Shown here piece by piece: positions 1-7,142 of a stretch of DNA of 20,271 nucleotides. Origin of the DNA: Aureococcus anophagefferens (lineage: Eukaryota > Sar > Pelagophyceae > Pelagomonadales > Pelagomonadaceae). The stretch lies in assembly GCF_000186865.1 (NCBI RefSeq), contig NW_008705581.1, forward strand, positions 60,276 through 80,546, read 5' to 3'. The position numbers were made by a program, and so were the translations under genes. Below the pieces are notes generated by a model, which was not told the DNA's origin, searched no databases, and worked only from the letters and a program-made list of their open reading frames with translations. Positions within the stretch are counted from its first letter, which is position 1; each line of letters opens with the position of its first letter.

Positions 1-345
1 CCGCCGTCGCGCGGCGAGCGGCGGCCCCGGCGCTCGGAGACGGCGCTGAAAGACGAGGCGACGGCGGAGCGCAAGGCGTCCTTCTCCGTCGAGCTCGACG
101 GTCGCCTCGCGTCGGACATCAAGGACGCGGAGCTGTCCATCGAGCAGCACCTGGGGGACTCCGAGGGCAACCCCCTCGTCGCGGAGACCATCTCCCGCCA
201 CGTCGCGTCGTCGCTCGCGACGGCGGACGCGCGCGTGAGCCGCATCTCCGACCCGCTCATCACGACGGACATGGTCCGCCGCAAGTCCTCGGGCGTCGTC
301 GAGCCGCCGGACAACCTCGACTGGCCCGAGAGCGCGTTCCGCTAA
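1..345 (+). CDS. Unrecognised protein, C-terminal fragment (5' end outside window)
   Basis: Frame 1 is open from the first base to a TAA at 343-345, giving the last 114 residues of a protein that begins upstream. I do not recognise the family. The fragment is hydrophilic and charged: an Arg-rich start (RGERRPRR), a mixed acidic/helical middle (KDAELSIEQHLGDSEGN), a serine-containing basic motif (VRRKSS) that would suit a basophilic kinase, and the C-terminus DNLDWPESAFR. No membrane segment or Cys/His cluster is visible. Third-position GC bias matches the real genes nearby, which supports coding. Its stop lies 3 bp from the stop of the convergent ankyrin gene. It could be the cytosolic tail of a larger protein; nothing here decides that. 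Confidence 0.6.
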   Translation, partial: PPSRGERRPRRSETALKDEATAERKASFSVELDGRLASDIKDAELSIEQHLGDSEGNPLVAETISRHVASSLATADARVSRISDPLITTDMVRRKSSGVVEPPDNLDWPESAFR

Positions 346-348
346 GGC

Positions 349-1017
349 TTAGGCGGACCAGTAGGCGAAGACCGCCGTGAAGACGACCTCGGGGACGTCG
401 ACGAAGAGGACGTAGTAGAGGTGCGGCGCGTTCCACGGCGCCGCCGCGCGGCGCGCGCGGAGGGCGGGCAGCGCGCGGCGGAGCACGAGGAGCGCGTGGC
501 GCTGCGGCGCGGCCTGAGCGTCGACGAAGCCCCACCAGCCGCCCGCGGCGCGGACCGCGCCGAGGAAGTCGGCCGTGGCCGGGTGGCCGTAGCTTCGCGC
601 CTCGGCTTCGGGGTCGTTGCCGTTGGTGCGCACGTCGAGCGACGCGCCGCGGCTCAGGAGGAGCTGGCACATGTTGGTGCGTCCACGATAGGCGGCAATG
701 TGGAGCGCGGTGCGCCCGTTGTAGCCTCGGTCATCGACTCGCGCGCCTGCGGCGAGCAGGAGGACCGCTGCATCGCATTGGCCGCCAGAAGCGGCGAATT
801 GCAGTGGCGTCCAATCATCTTCGTCTTGACCGTTCACGTCGGCGCCATGTGTGCAGAGAAATTCTATGACGATGCACCAGCCTCGGCGTGCTGCATGACC
901 TAGGGGCGTTGTTGAAAAACTATCGACGACGTCTAGAACGTCTGCATCAAGGTCGCCGCCCGAAGCATGAAAACTCCGCATCCGGTCGAGGAACGCGCGT
1001 TCCGAAGAGAAGTCCAT
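349..1017 (-). CDS. Ankyrin-repeat protein with stramenopile-type C-terminal tail
   Basis: A 222-residue intronless ORF from an ATG at 1017. Three to four ankyrin repeats occupy about residues 35-150, shown by TPLGHAARRG, TPLQFAASGG and TALHIAAYRG, each followed by a helix and a GADVN/GARVD/GASLD turn. The C-terminal 70 residues (GWWGFVD, then HALLVLRRALPALRARRAA and VFTAVFAYWSA) resemble a tail I associate with many ankyrin proteins of brown algae, diatoms and pelagophytes; that is recalled, not searched. Ankyrin repeats bind protein partners, so no enzymatic role is implied. Base composition is somewhat less GC-rich than the GET3 gene. It is divergent from that gene across 109 bp and tail-to-tail with the fragment on its other side. 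Confidence 0.8.
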   Translation of the reverse strand: MDFSSERAFLDRMRSFHASGGDLDADVLDVVDSFSTTPLGHAARRGWCIVIEFLCTHGADVNGQDEDDWTPLQFAASGGQCDAAVLLLAAGARVDDRGYNGRTALHIAAYRGRTNMCQLLLSRGASLDVRTNGNDPEAEARSYGHPATADFLGAVRAAGGWWGFVDAQAAPQRHALLVLRRALPALRARRAAAPWNAPHLYYVLFVDVPEVVFTAVFAYWSA

Positions 1018-1092
1018 CGCTACCGCTGCGCGAGGTCACGATGCGGAGCGGGCACGACCCGACGCGGCCGCGGGCTGCTCGACCCGCCCAAG

Positions 1093-1106
1093 GTTGAAGC
1101 TTCAAC
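1093..1106. promoter_or_regulatory. 14-bp perfect palindrome in a divergent promoter
   Basis: GTTGAAGCTTCAAC reads identically on both strands. It sits 20 bp before the ATG of the GET3-like gene, in the 109-bp spacer shared with the divergent ankyrin gene. Similar TTGAA/TTCAA pairs occur in several other upstream regions of this window (see findings). Calling it a transcription-factor site is inference. Confidence 0.3.
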
Positions 1107-1126
1107 AATCCAGCGAAGTCGCCGCG

Positions 1127-3447
1127 ATGGCTCTGCTTCCCCTGCTCGTCGGCCTCGCCGTGCGCGCAACTGCGCTGCGCTCGCCCGCGCGGCGCCTCCA
1201 TGCGCGCCGCGCGCCGTCCATGGCCCTGCACATCCGCGACTCCGTGGACCTCCTCTTCGTCGGCGGCAAGGGCGGCGTCGGCAAGACTTCCGTGTCCGCG
1301 GCCATCGGCTTCGAGTGGAGCGCCCGGGGCGCGCGCACGCTCCTCGTGTCGACGGACCCGGCCCACTCCCTCGGCGACGCCCTCGGCGTGCGCCTGTCCG
1401 GCGCGCCGACGCGCGTCGGCGACAACCTCGACGCCGTCGAGGTCGACGCCGACGCGGCGATGGCCAACTGGCGCCGCGCGGTCGAGGCCTTCGACGCCGA
1501 GGCCTTTGGGGCGCGCTACGGCCCCCTGGGCGTCGAGGCCGTGCGGTCCCTGGGGCTCGACGAGTTCGTCGAACTGCTCGCGTCGCCGCCGCCGGGCATC
1601 GACGAGCTCGTGGCTTTGGCGGACGTCGTCAAGTACGCGAGGGATGAAAACTACGACCGCGTCGTCGTCGACACGGCGCCGACGGGCCACGCTTTGAGAT
1701 TGTTGGACCTGCCCCAGTTCGCCGACGGGCTCGTGGGGAAGCTCGTGGGGTTGCGGGACCGCGTCGGTTCGCTGGCGAAACTCGCGGGCGGCGTCCTGGG
1801 CGCGTCGAACCCCTTGGCGGGCGCGGCGGGCGACGTCGACGCCGTCGCGGCGAAGCTCGAGACCTTGAAGGCCGGCCTCGACGGCGTCCGCGACGCGCTG
1901 CGCGACAGCGAGCGCACGGAGTTCGTCGCCGTCGCGATCCCGACGGAACTCGCCTACGCGGAGACGCGGCGCCTCGCGACGAAGCTCGCGGGCGCGACGC
2001 AGGGCGGCGGCGTCGGCCTGCGGACCATCGTCGTGAACCGGTGTCTTGATGGTTTTGAGGTCGGCGCCGCGCGGACGCTCGCGGAATCGCACCGCGCGAA
2101 CGTCGACGCCGCGTTCTCGCGAAACCCCCTCGCGGCCGCGGCCAAGGTCGAGGTGCCGGCGCTGCACACGGGCAGCGAGCTCGGCGGCGTCTTCGGGCTC
2201 AAGTACTTTGGGAGCCGCGCCTTCGAGGGCGACGCCGCGGCGGCCGCGCTCGACGGCATCTTCGCGCAAAGGGAAGCGAAGCTCGTCGTCTGCGGGGGCA
2301 AGGGCGGCGTGGGCAAGACGACGGTGTCGTCGGCGCTGGGCGTGGCCCTCGCGGACCGGGGGTTCGACACGCTGGTGATCTCGACGGACCCCGCGCACTC
2401 GCTCGGCGACTGCCTCGCCGTGGACCTCGGCGGCGGCGCCGTCGTCGAGGTCGACGCGCCGTCCGAGGGCCGGCTCTTCGCGCTCGAGGTCGACGCCGAC
2501 GCCGCGGCCCGCGAGGCCGCGGCGCTCCTGAAGGAGGGGCTCGGCGAGAAGCTGCGGTCCCTGGGCGACGCCGGCGCGGCCGCCGCGGACCTCGCGGACG
2601 CCTTGGAGACGTCGCCGCCGGGCTTGGACGAGCTCGTGTCCCTCCTGAAGGTCCTCGAGCTCATCCGGTCCAAAAACTACGACCGCATCGTCCTCGACAC
2701 GGCGCCCACGGGCCACACGCTCCGGCTCCTGGCGCTGCCGGAGCTCATGGACGACTTCGCGGAGCGGTCCATGAACGCGCGCGACCGGGCAGGAAAAGAG
2801 TGCGAAATTCCCAACTTCAAACGCTCCTATCTCAGCCGGTTTCCACTCGTTTTGGCTGATTTTTGGACGAGCGATCATCTCTCGGAACGGTCTCGAAGCG
2901 TGGGTGCTTTTTCGGGAACACGCGCGCGCGGAACACTCAAGTTGAAGCGACGACGAATCACTATTTTCCTGCCCAGGCGCGCGACCGCCTCAAACGGAAC
3001 CCCGTCGTCGCCGCGGCGCTCGCGGGCGCGGGCTTCTCCGGGGGCGGCGGCGAGTCCGGCGGCCGGGACGCCGTGCGCGACGTCCAGGACGACGCCTTCG
3101 CCATGGACGCCATCCTCCACGACGAGGCGTCGTGCGAGTTCCTCGCGGTCGCCGCGCCCACCGACCTCAGCCTCACGGAGACGGCGAACCTCCTGGACTC
3201 CCTCGACGAGGCGGGCATCGCCTGCCGCGCCGTCGTCGTCAACGGCGTCCTCGACGGCGGCGACGACGCGGGCCTCGCGGCCTTCTGCGCCGCGGCGGAG
3301 ACGACGCAGGCCGCCGCGCTCGCGGAGCTCCACGCGCTCGCGGACGAGCTCCGCGTGGACCTCGTCCGGACGCCCCAGTTCGACGGCGACCTCCCCGCGG
3401 GCGCGGCGGGCCTCGCGAAGCTCGGGGACGCCCTCTTCCGGTGTTAG
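1127..3447 (+). CDS. GET3: Tandem two-domain GET3/ArsA-type ATPase, probably plastid-targeted
   Basis: Exons 1127-2776 and 2977-3447 give about 706 residues. Removing the 200-nt introner rejoins ...SMNARDR to LKRNPV in frame. Two full GET3/ArsA ATPase domains lie head to tail. The first has GGKGGVGKTS near residue 47, switch I STDPAHSLGD and switch II DTAPTGHALRLL. The second has GGKGGVGKTT near residue 390, STDPAHSLGD and DTAPTGHTLRLL. Both deviant Walker A motifs keep the signature lysine. The CxxC zinc motif of cytosolic GET3 is absent from both halves, as in plastid/prokaryotic-type members. The leader (MALLPLLVGLAVRATA, then an Arg-rich stretch) looks like a signal peptide followed by a transit peptide. 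The ATG at 1127 is the first in frame. GET3 proteins chaperone tail-anchored membrane proteins; related ArsA drives arsenite export. The fused form would make an intramolecular pseudo-dimer. Which substrate it handles cannot be told. Confidence 0.88.
2785..2976 (+). mobile_element. Introner element 1 (intron of the GET3-like gene)
   Basis: A 192-bp element bounded by the direct repeat GCGCGCGA at 2777-2784 and 2977-2984 (identity extends to 10 bp). Ends are CCGGGCAGGAAAA and, on the other strand, CTGGGCAGGAAAA. The core contains GGCTGATTTTTGGACGA, shared with the other four elements. The intron is 2777-2976 (200 nt): the donor GC comes from the left repeat and the acceptor CAG is the end of the element. 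Removing it shifts frame exactly as needed to continue the second ATPase domain. The core runs opposite to transcription compared with elements 2, 3 and 5. Confidence 0.88.
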
Positions 3448-4430
3448 ATATCGACGATGGCCAGCACGTCGGCCCGGGGCGTCCACTCCGCGAGCGCGGG
3501 GCGAAACGCGTGGTCGTCGCCGGCGATTTTGCCCTCGCCCGTCGCCAGCTTCCATCTGTCCTCGCGGCAGCGCGGGCAGGGCCCGCGGGGCCGCCGCTCG
3601 AGGGCGTGGCGCTCGCAGCCGCAGCCCGCGCAGCAGAAGAGGCGCCGCGTCGCCGTCGTTCGGGAGACGCGGTGGCCGAGCTCGTCGCAGCGCGGCGGCC
3701 GCGCCTCGAAGAGGCGCCGGCAGTCGGCGCAGGCGAAGCAGCGCACGGTCTCCGCGCGGGCTCGCGCCTCCGTCGCCGCGGCGGACGCGGTCTCGCGGCG
3801 CTCGAGCTGCGCGAGGCCCTTGAGGCCCGCGGCCGCCGCGTCGGCCGCGGCCGCGGCCGCGTGCCGCGACGTGCGGCCCTTGAGCCGCGCGGCCTCGTCG
3901 GCGCCGACGGGCGCGAGCCAGGGGCAGGACGACGGCGCCGGCGCCGCGGCCGCGGCAGCGCGCGGCTTCGGCGCCGGCGCGCGCGCCTTGAGCAGCGCGG
4001 CGGCCTCGCTCGGCGTGACGACCGTCGGGCCCCGGCGCGCCCGCGGCGCCGCCTCGGGCTTGAAGCCGCGCGCCGCCGCGCAGTAGGCGTGCGCCTCGCG
4101 CGTCGGTCGCGGGTTCCGCCGCCGGAAGACGCGCGACTCCTCGGGCACGGCCGCGCGGCGAGGCCCGCGGTCGTCGTCGCCGCCGTCGCAGAACGTCGCC
4201 ACGGGCCGCTCGAGCGCCGTCGTCTTCGCGCGCTTCTTCGGCGCCGGCCGCAGCGCCGCCGCGAGCGGGTCCGCGGGCCGCGCGGGCGCTCTGCGCGGCG
4301 CGGCGCCGAGGGGCGGCCGCGGCGCGGCGCCGAAGCGGGGCGCCGCCGCCGGGCGCTTCGCCGCGGCGGGGCCCTTGCCGCGGCGGTTGAGCGCGTCGGC
4401 GACGCTCTGCGGCATCGCGCGGTAGCTCAT
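3444..4430 (-). CDS. Mcm10 C-terminal zinc-domain protein lacking the OB-fold core
   Basis: A 328-residue ORF from an ATG at 4430. Residues 1-225 are Ala/Pro/Arg-rich and look disordered, with a helical stretch just before the zinc region. From about residue 230 the pattern is that of the Mcm10 C-terminal domain: CADC, ten residues, C, four residues, H (Cys234, 237, 248, His253), which is the spacing I recall in vertebrate MCM10. Then come a second Cys cluster (266-272), LERRP, CPRC (285-288), a Trp, and GEGKIAGDD resembling the family's GPKIGGE tail. Mcm10 scaffolds the replicative helicase and polymerase alpha, binding DNA through an OB-fold/zinc core and this C-terminal domain. No OB-fold or first zinc finger is present, and only 104 bp separate its ATG from the ribokinase gene. 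Its stop overlaps the GET3 stop by 4 bp. It may be a specialised paralogue or one part of a split Mcm10. Confidence 0.72.
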   Translation of the reverse strand: MSYRAMPQSVADALNRRGKGPAAAKRPAAAPRFGAAPRPPLGAAPRRAPARPADPLAAALRPAPKKRAKTTALERPVATFCDGGDDDRGPRRAAVPEESRVFRRRNPRPTREAHAYCAAARGFKPEAAPRARRGPTVVTPSEAAALLKARAPAPKPRAAAAAAPAPSSCPWLAPVGADEAARLKGRTSRHAAAAAADAAAAGLKGLAQLERRETASAAATEARARAETVRCFACADCRRLFEARPPRCDELGHRVSRTTATRRLFCCAGCGCERHALERRPRGPCPRCREDRWKLATGEGKIAGDDHAFRPALAEWTPRADVLAIVDI

Positions 4431-4534
4431 GAGCTTGGTTGGAAATCAAGTTTCAAACTCCCATAGCTCGCAACAAGATGGTTAATGTTTGCGCTGTGGC
4501 AAATTGGCAATCGGCGAACAAGAATTAGCAGAGC

Positions 4535-5680
4535 ATGGAGCTCCATTTGCGCCTCGCACTCCTCCTCGCCTGCACGCTGAGCGTCTGCAGCGGCTTCGCC
4601 GCGACGTGCACGCACCATGCCGAGCGCCTGGCGCCGCTGGCCGCGCGCGTCGCCGTCGTCGGGTCGACGAACAACGACCTCATCTGCTCCGGGCCGCGCC
4701 TGCCTCTGGCCGGCGAGACCATCGCCCACGAGACCTTCGCGACGTGCTTCGGCGGCAAGGGCGCGAACCAGGCCGTGCAGGCCGCCCGCGCCGGCGCGGC
4801 CGTCGACTTCGTGGGCAAGGTCGGCGCCGACGACTTTGGCGCTGCCATGAGGACCAACTTCGACGACTGCGGCGTCGGCCGCGCCCACGTGACGACGGCG
4901 GGCCCGGGCGTGTCGACGGGCGTGGCGCTCATCACGGTGGGCGCCGCGGAGCGGACGAACACGATCGTCATCGTGCCGGGCGCGAACGGCGCGCTCGCGC
5001 CCGCGGACGTCGCCGCGGCCGCGGACGCGCTCGCGGCCGCGGACGTGCTCCTGACGCAGATGGAGGTGCCGCCGGAGACGACGCTCGCGGCGCTCGAGGC
5101 CTTCCGCGCGGCGCAGCCGGGCGGGCTCTCGGTGCTGAACGTCGCGCCCGTGCCCGCGGCCGGCGTGCCCGACGCGCTGCTGGAGCGTGCGACGTCGTCT
5201 GCCCGAACGAGGTCGAGCTCGCGCTCCTCGTCGGCTGCGCGCCCATCGAATCCGTCCGGGACGCCGTGGAGGCGGCGCGGGCGCTGTTGCGGCGGGGGGG
5301 CGCGAACGCCCGGGCGGCGCGTCCTCGCGACGCTCGGCTCGCGGGGGTCGCTGCTCGTCGGCGACCGCCAGAGCGTCTTCGTGCCGGCGCTCGCCGGCGT
5401 CGACGCCGTCGACACGACGGGCGCCGGCGACTCCTTCCTCGGCGCCTTCGGCGCCTTCGTCGCGGCCGGCGACGGCACCGTCGCGGCCATGGCCAAGGCG
5501 AGCCGCGTCGCCGCACTCGCGGTCCAGGGCCGCGGCTCCCAGCCGTCCTTCCCGGCCCTCGCCGACGTCGCGCTGAGCGACGCGCCCGCCGTCGACGAGC
5601 CCGACGTCCACGCGGGGCCCGACGCGGACTGGGCCCTCGAGGCCGACGGGACGCTCGCGCCGCTGCCGGCGGGGATTTAA
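4535..5680 (+). CDS. RBKS: Ribokinase (PfkB family) with plastid-type leader; two compensating frameshifts
   Basis: Ribokinase phosphorylates D-ribose at O-5 using ATP. The ATG at 4535 opens a leader (LALLLACTLSVCSGFAATC) with a hydrophobic core and SGFAA, close to the ASAFAP cleavage motif of stramenopile plastid precursors, so import into the plastid is inferred. The domain follows: VVGSTNNDLI, then GGKGANQAVQAARAGA (PfkB signature 1), FVGKVGADDFG, IVIVPGAN, and DTTGAGDSFLGAF (signature 2, with the catalytic Asp in GAGD), ending in GSQPSFP as in ribokinases. Between about 5187 and 5300 the conserved sequence, including CDVVCPNEVELALLVG, lies in the neighbouring frame. The simplest reading is one missing base at 5186-5188 and one extra base, most likely in the seven-G run at 5294-5300. 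The main frame stays open but reads a Ser/Arg-rich nonsense stretch there. Assembly error and a genuine double frameshift are both possible. Confidence 0.85.
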   Translation: MELHLRLALLLACTLSVCSGFAATCTHHAERLAPLAARVAVVGSTNNDLICSGPRLPLAGETIAHETFATCFGGKGANQAVQAARAGAAVDFVGKVGADDFGAAMRTNFDDCGVGRAHVTTAGPGVSTGVALITVGAAERTNTIVIVPGANGALAPADVAAAADALAAADVLLTQMEVPPETTLAALEAFRAAQPGGLSVLNVAPVPAAGVPDALLERATSSARTRSSSRSSSAARPSNPSGTPWRRRGRCCGGGARTPGRRVLATLGSRGSLLVGDRQSVFVPALAGVDAVDTTGAGDSFLGAFGAFVAAGDGTVAAMAKASRVAALAVQGRGSQPSFPALADVALSDAPAVDEPDVHAGPDADWALEADGTLAPLPAGI

Positions 5681-5747
5681 CACATGTGCTTAGCTCGGCG
5701 CGGATCTACGCGCCCGCTGGGCGAGGCTGTTGGACTGACTGGCTGCG

Positions 5748-6932
5748 TCACTGACGAATCCCATAGTCATTCCAAATGCCACAATCATCGCGGAAATGGA
5801 TGACGCAAGACGGAGGCAGAGTAAACACGGGCTCGCTTTGATACGGACTAGGAACAAATGGATAAGCGCCCTTCGGACTAGGAACAAATGTCTTGCCACC
5901 AGCAACAACATCCATGTCTGCAACTCGACCATAACTTGAATAATCATACGGTCGAGGATCAGCGGGATCGACGCGTCCGTCGCGGATTTCGCGCGGTCCA
6001 TTTCCAAAACGACTGGGCTTGCAATAAATATGGCGTAGATTCGGGCAGTGTTGCACCTCCAGCGCGAAGTGCTTCGCAGTATTGGTCACATCCACTACGC
6101 GCAGCGTGCTCGATCGCAGAATCAACGGAAGACGTCCAGAACCGCTCGCGTTCTTTTCTAAGATGCGGAGCTCCCGCAGAGAACCAAGCCGCGGGATGAG
6201 CCATGCGACGTCTTGCTTCGGGTAGGCAGTTTCCGGTTGACCGTTATTTTCAACGTGGGCCTCGACGGAAACTTGGAGCTTTTCAAGAGGAAAGTGCTCG
6301 AGCGCGCGCAGGGATCCCATGGCTGCTGACGCGCCGCGCAGAGCAAGTTTTCGAATGGTCTGCACACTGGCCAAGGCTTCCATAACAGTCTTCGAGGCCG
6401 GGCCCTTCCACGAGACATATTCGCGGAAAGGCAGCACGTCGTCGCCAATCACGTCGCCCGTCATATCCAAGTGCGTGTACATCGAGGCCATGTGAGATCC
6501 CGCCGGGGTAATCGAGTGCAAGTCAACATCTACCAGGCGGCTGAAGTCAATCTTGGCCAAAAGCCAGCTGACGACGAGCGCCATCTCTGATCCATCGACG
6601 GTCAAGGTTCCGAGCCTAAGTTTCCGAGGCGCGAGACGCGCCGTGGCGCTGGACCGCAGGTCCGGCATCATGTGGTGGTAAGGGACCAGATTTGTATCCA
6701 CACACTCGACGTGTGTGCCGCGGGTGCGCGCCGCCGCGAGCGACTGCGTCACGCGAAAGAAGCGCCGAAGGTGGTCTGGTAGATAGCCCAGGACGTGCGG
6801 AAGCAATTCGACGGGGAGATCTTTGAGGCCCGAGGCCCGGGGTTTTACCTCCTCGGCAGCGCGCACGAGGCGGCCCTTCGCATCACGGGTCCAGTTCGGG
6901 GCGCCCGAAACTTGCGCGCGACGCCGGCCCAT
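5748..6932 (-). CDS. F-box-like / leucine-rich protein, AT-richer than its neighbours
   Basis: A 394-residue ORF from an ATG at 6932. Near residues 37-65, LKDLPVELLPHVLGYLP followed by LRRFFRVTQSLAAA fits an F-box (LP-x-ELL-x-x-x-L-x-x-LP, then a helix). The middle has spaced leucine-rich segments such as LRLGTLTVDG, IRKLALRGAS, LEKLQVSVEA and LRELRILEK, ending STLRVVDVT and CPNLRHIYC, as in irregular LRR substrate-binding regions. F-box proteins recruit targets to SCF ubiquitin ligases, which would be the role if the call holds. The last 60 residues are Pro/Tyr-rich and contain FVPSP twice. GC content is clearly lower than in the flanking genes. No intron is needed. The family is not firmly identified. 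Confidence 0.6.
   Translation of the reverse strand: MGRRRAQVSGAPNWTRDAKGRLVRAAEEVKPRASGLKDLPVELLPHVLGYLPDHLRRFFRVTQSLAAARTRGTHVECVDTNLVPYHHMMPDLRSSATARLAPRKLRLGTLTVDGSEMALVVSWLLAKIDFSRLVDVDLHSITPAGSHMASMYTHLDMTGDVIGDDVLPFREYVSWKGPASKTVMEALASVQTIRKLALRGASAAMGSLRALEHFPLEKLQVSVEAHVENNGQPETAYPKQDVAWLIPRLGSLRELRILEKNASGSGRLPLILRSSTLRVVDVTNTAKHFALEVQHCPNLRHIYCKPSRFGNGPREIRDGRVDPADPRPYDYSSYGRVADMDVVAGGKTFVPSPKGAYPFVPSPYQSEPVFTLPPSCVIHFRDDCGIWNDYGIRQ
5844..5890. repeat. Two 17-bp direct repeats, 30 bp apart
   Basis: CGGACTAGGAACAAATG occurs at 5844-5860 and 5874-5890, inside the 3' part of the F-box-like gene. On the coding strand the copies encode the two FVPSP motifs. A short in-frame tandem duplication explains it. 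Confidence 0.75.
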
Positions 6933-7142
6933 TGGATTCTCTCAAGAGTGAGATCCGCGGACTCGGGCAGGTTGGCGTCGCCGACTCGGTCCCCGGCGGA
7001 GTCCTCGGCGGCGGCGGCCGATAGGCCTTGCATTCGGCCTTCCCCGACCAGCGCCCCCGTCCGTCGGGCGCCGCCCGTCGTGCCCGGTGCCGAGGCAGCG
7101 CGCCGTCGCCGGCAAGCTTAGCCCTAGAGGGACGGGGCGCCG

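Noticed and set aside
1094..1126. An upstream extension of the GET3-like protein starting at 1094
   Set aside because: The codon at 1094 is TTG. The first in-frame ATG is 1127, and it places the hydrophobic signal segment at the N-terminus.
947..2878. A minus-strand open frame of 643 codons opposite the GET3-like gene
   Set aside because: It overlaps the ankyrin N-terminus and GET3 exon 1, and its sequence is low-complexity antisense translation.
5187..5300. An intron explaining the ribokinase frame change
   Set aside because: The segment itself encodes conserved ribokinase residues in the neighbouring frame, so removing it would delete part of the domain.
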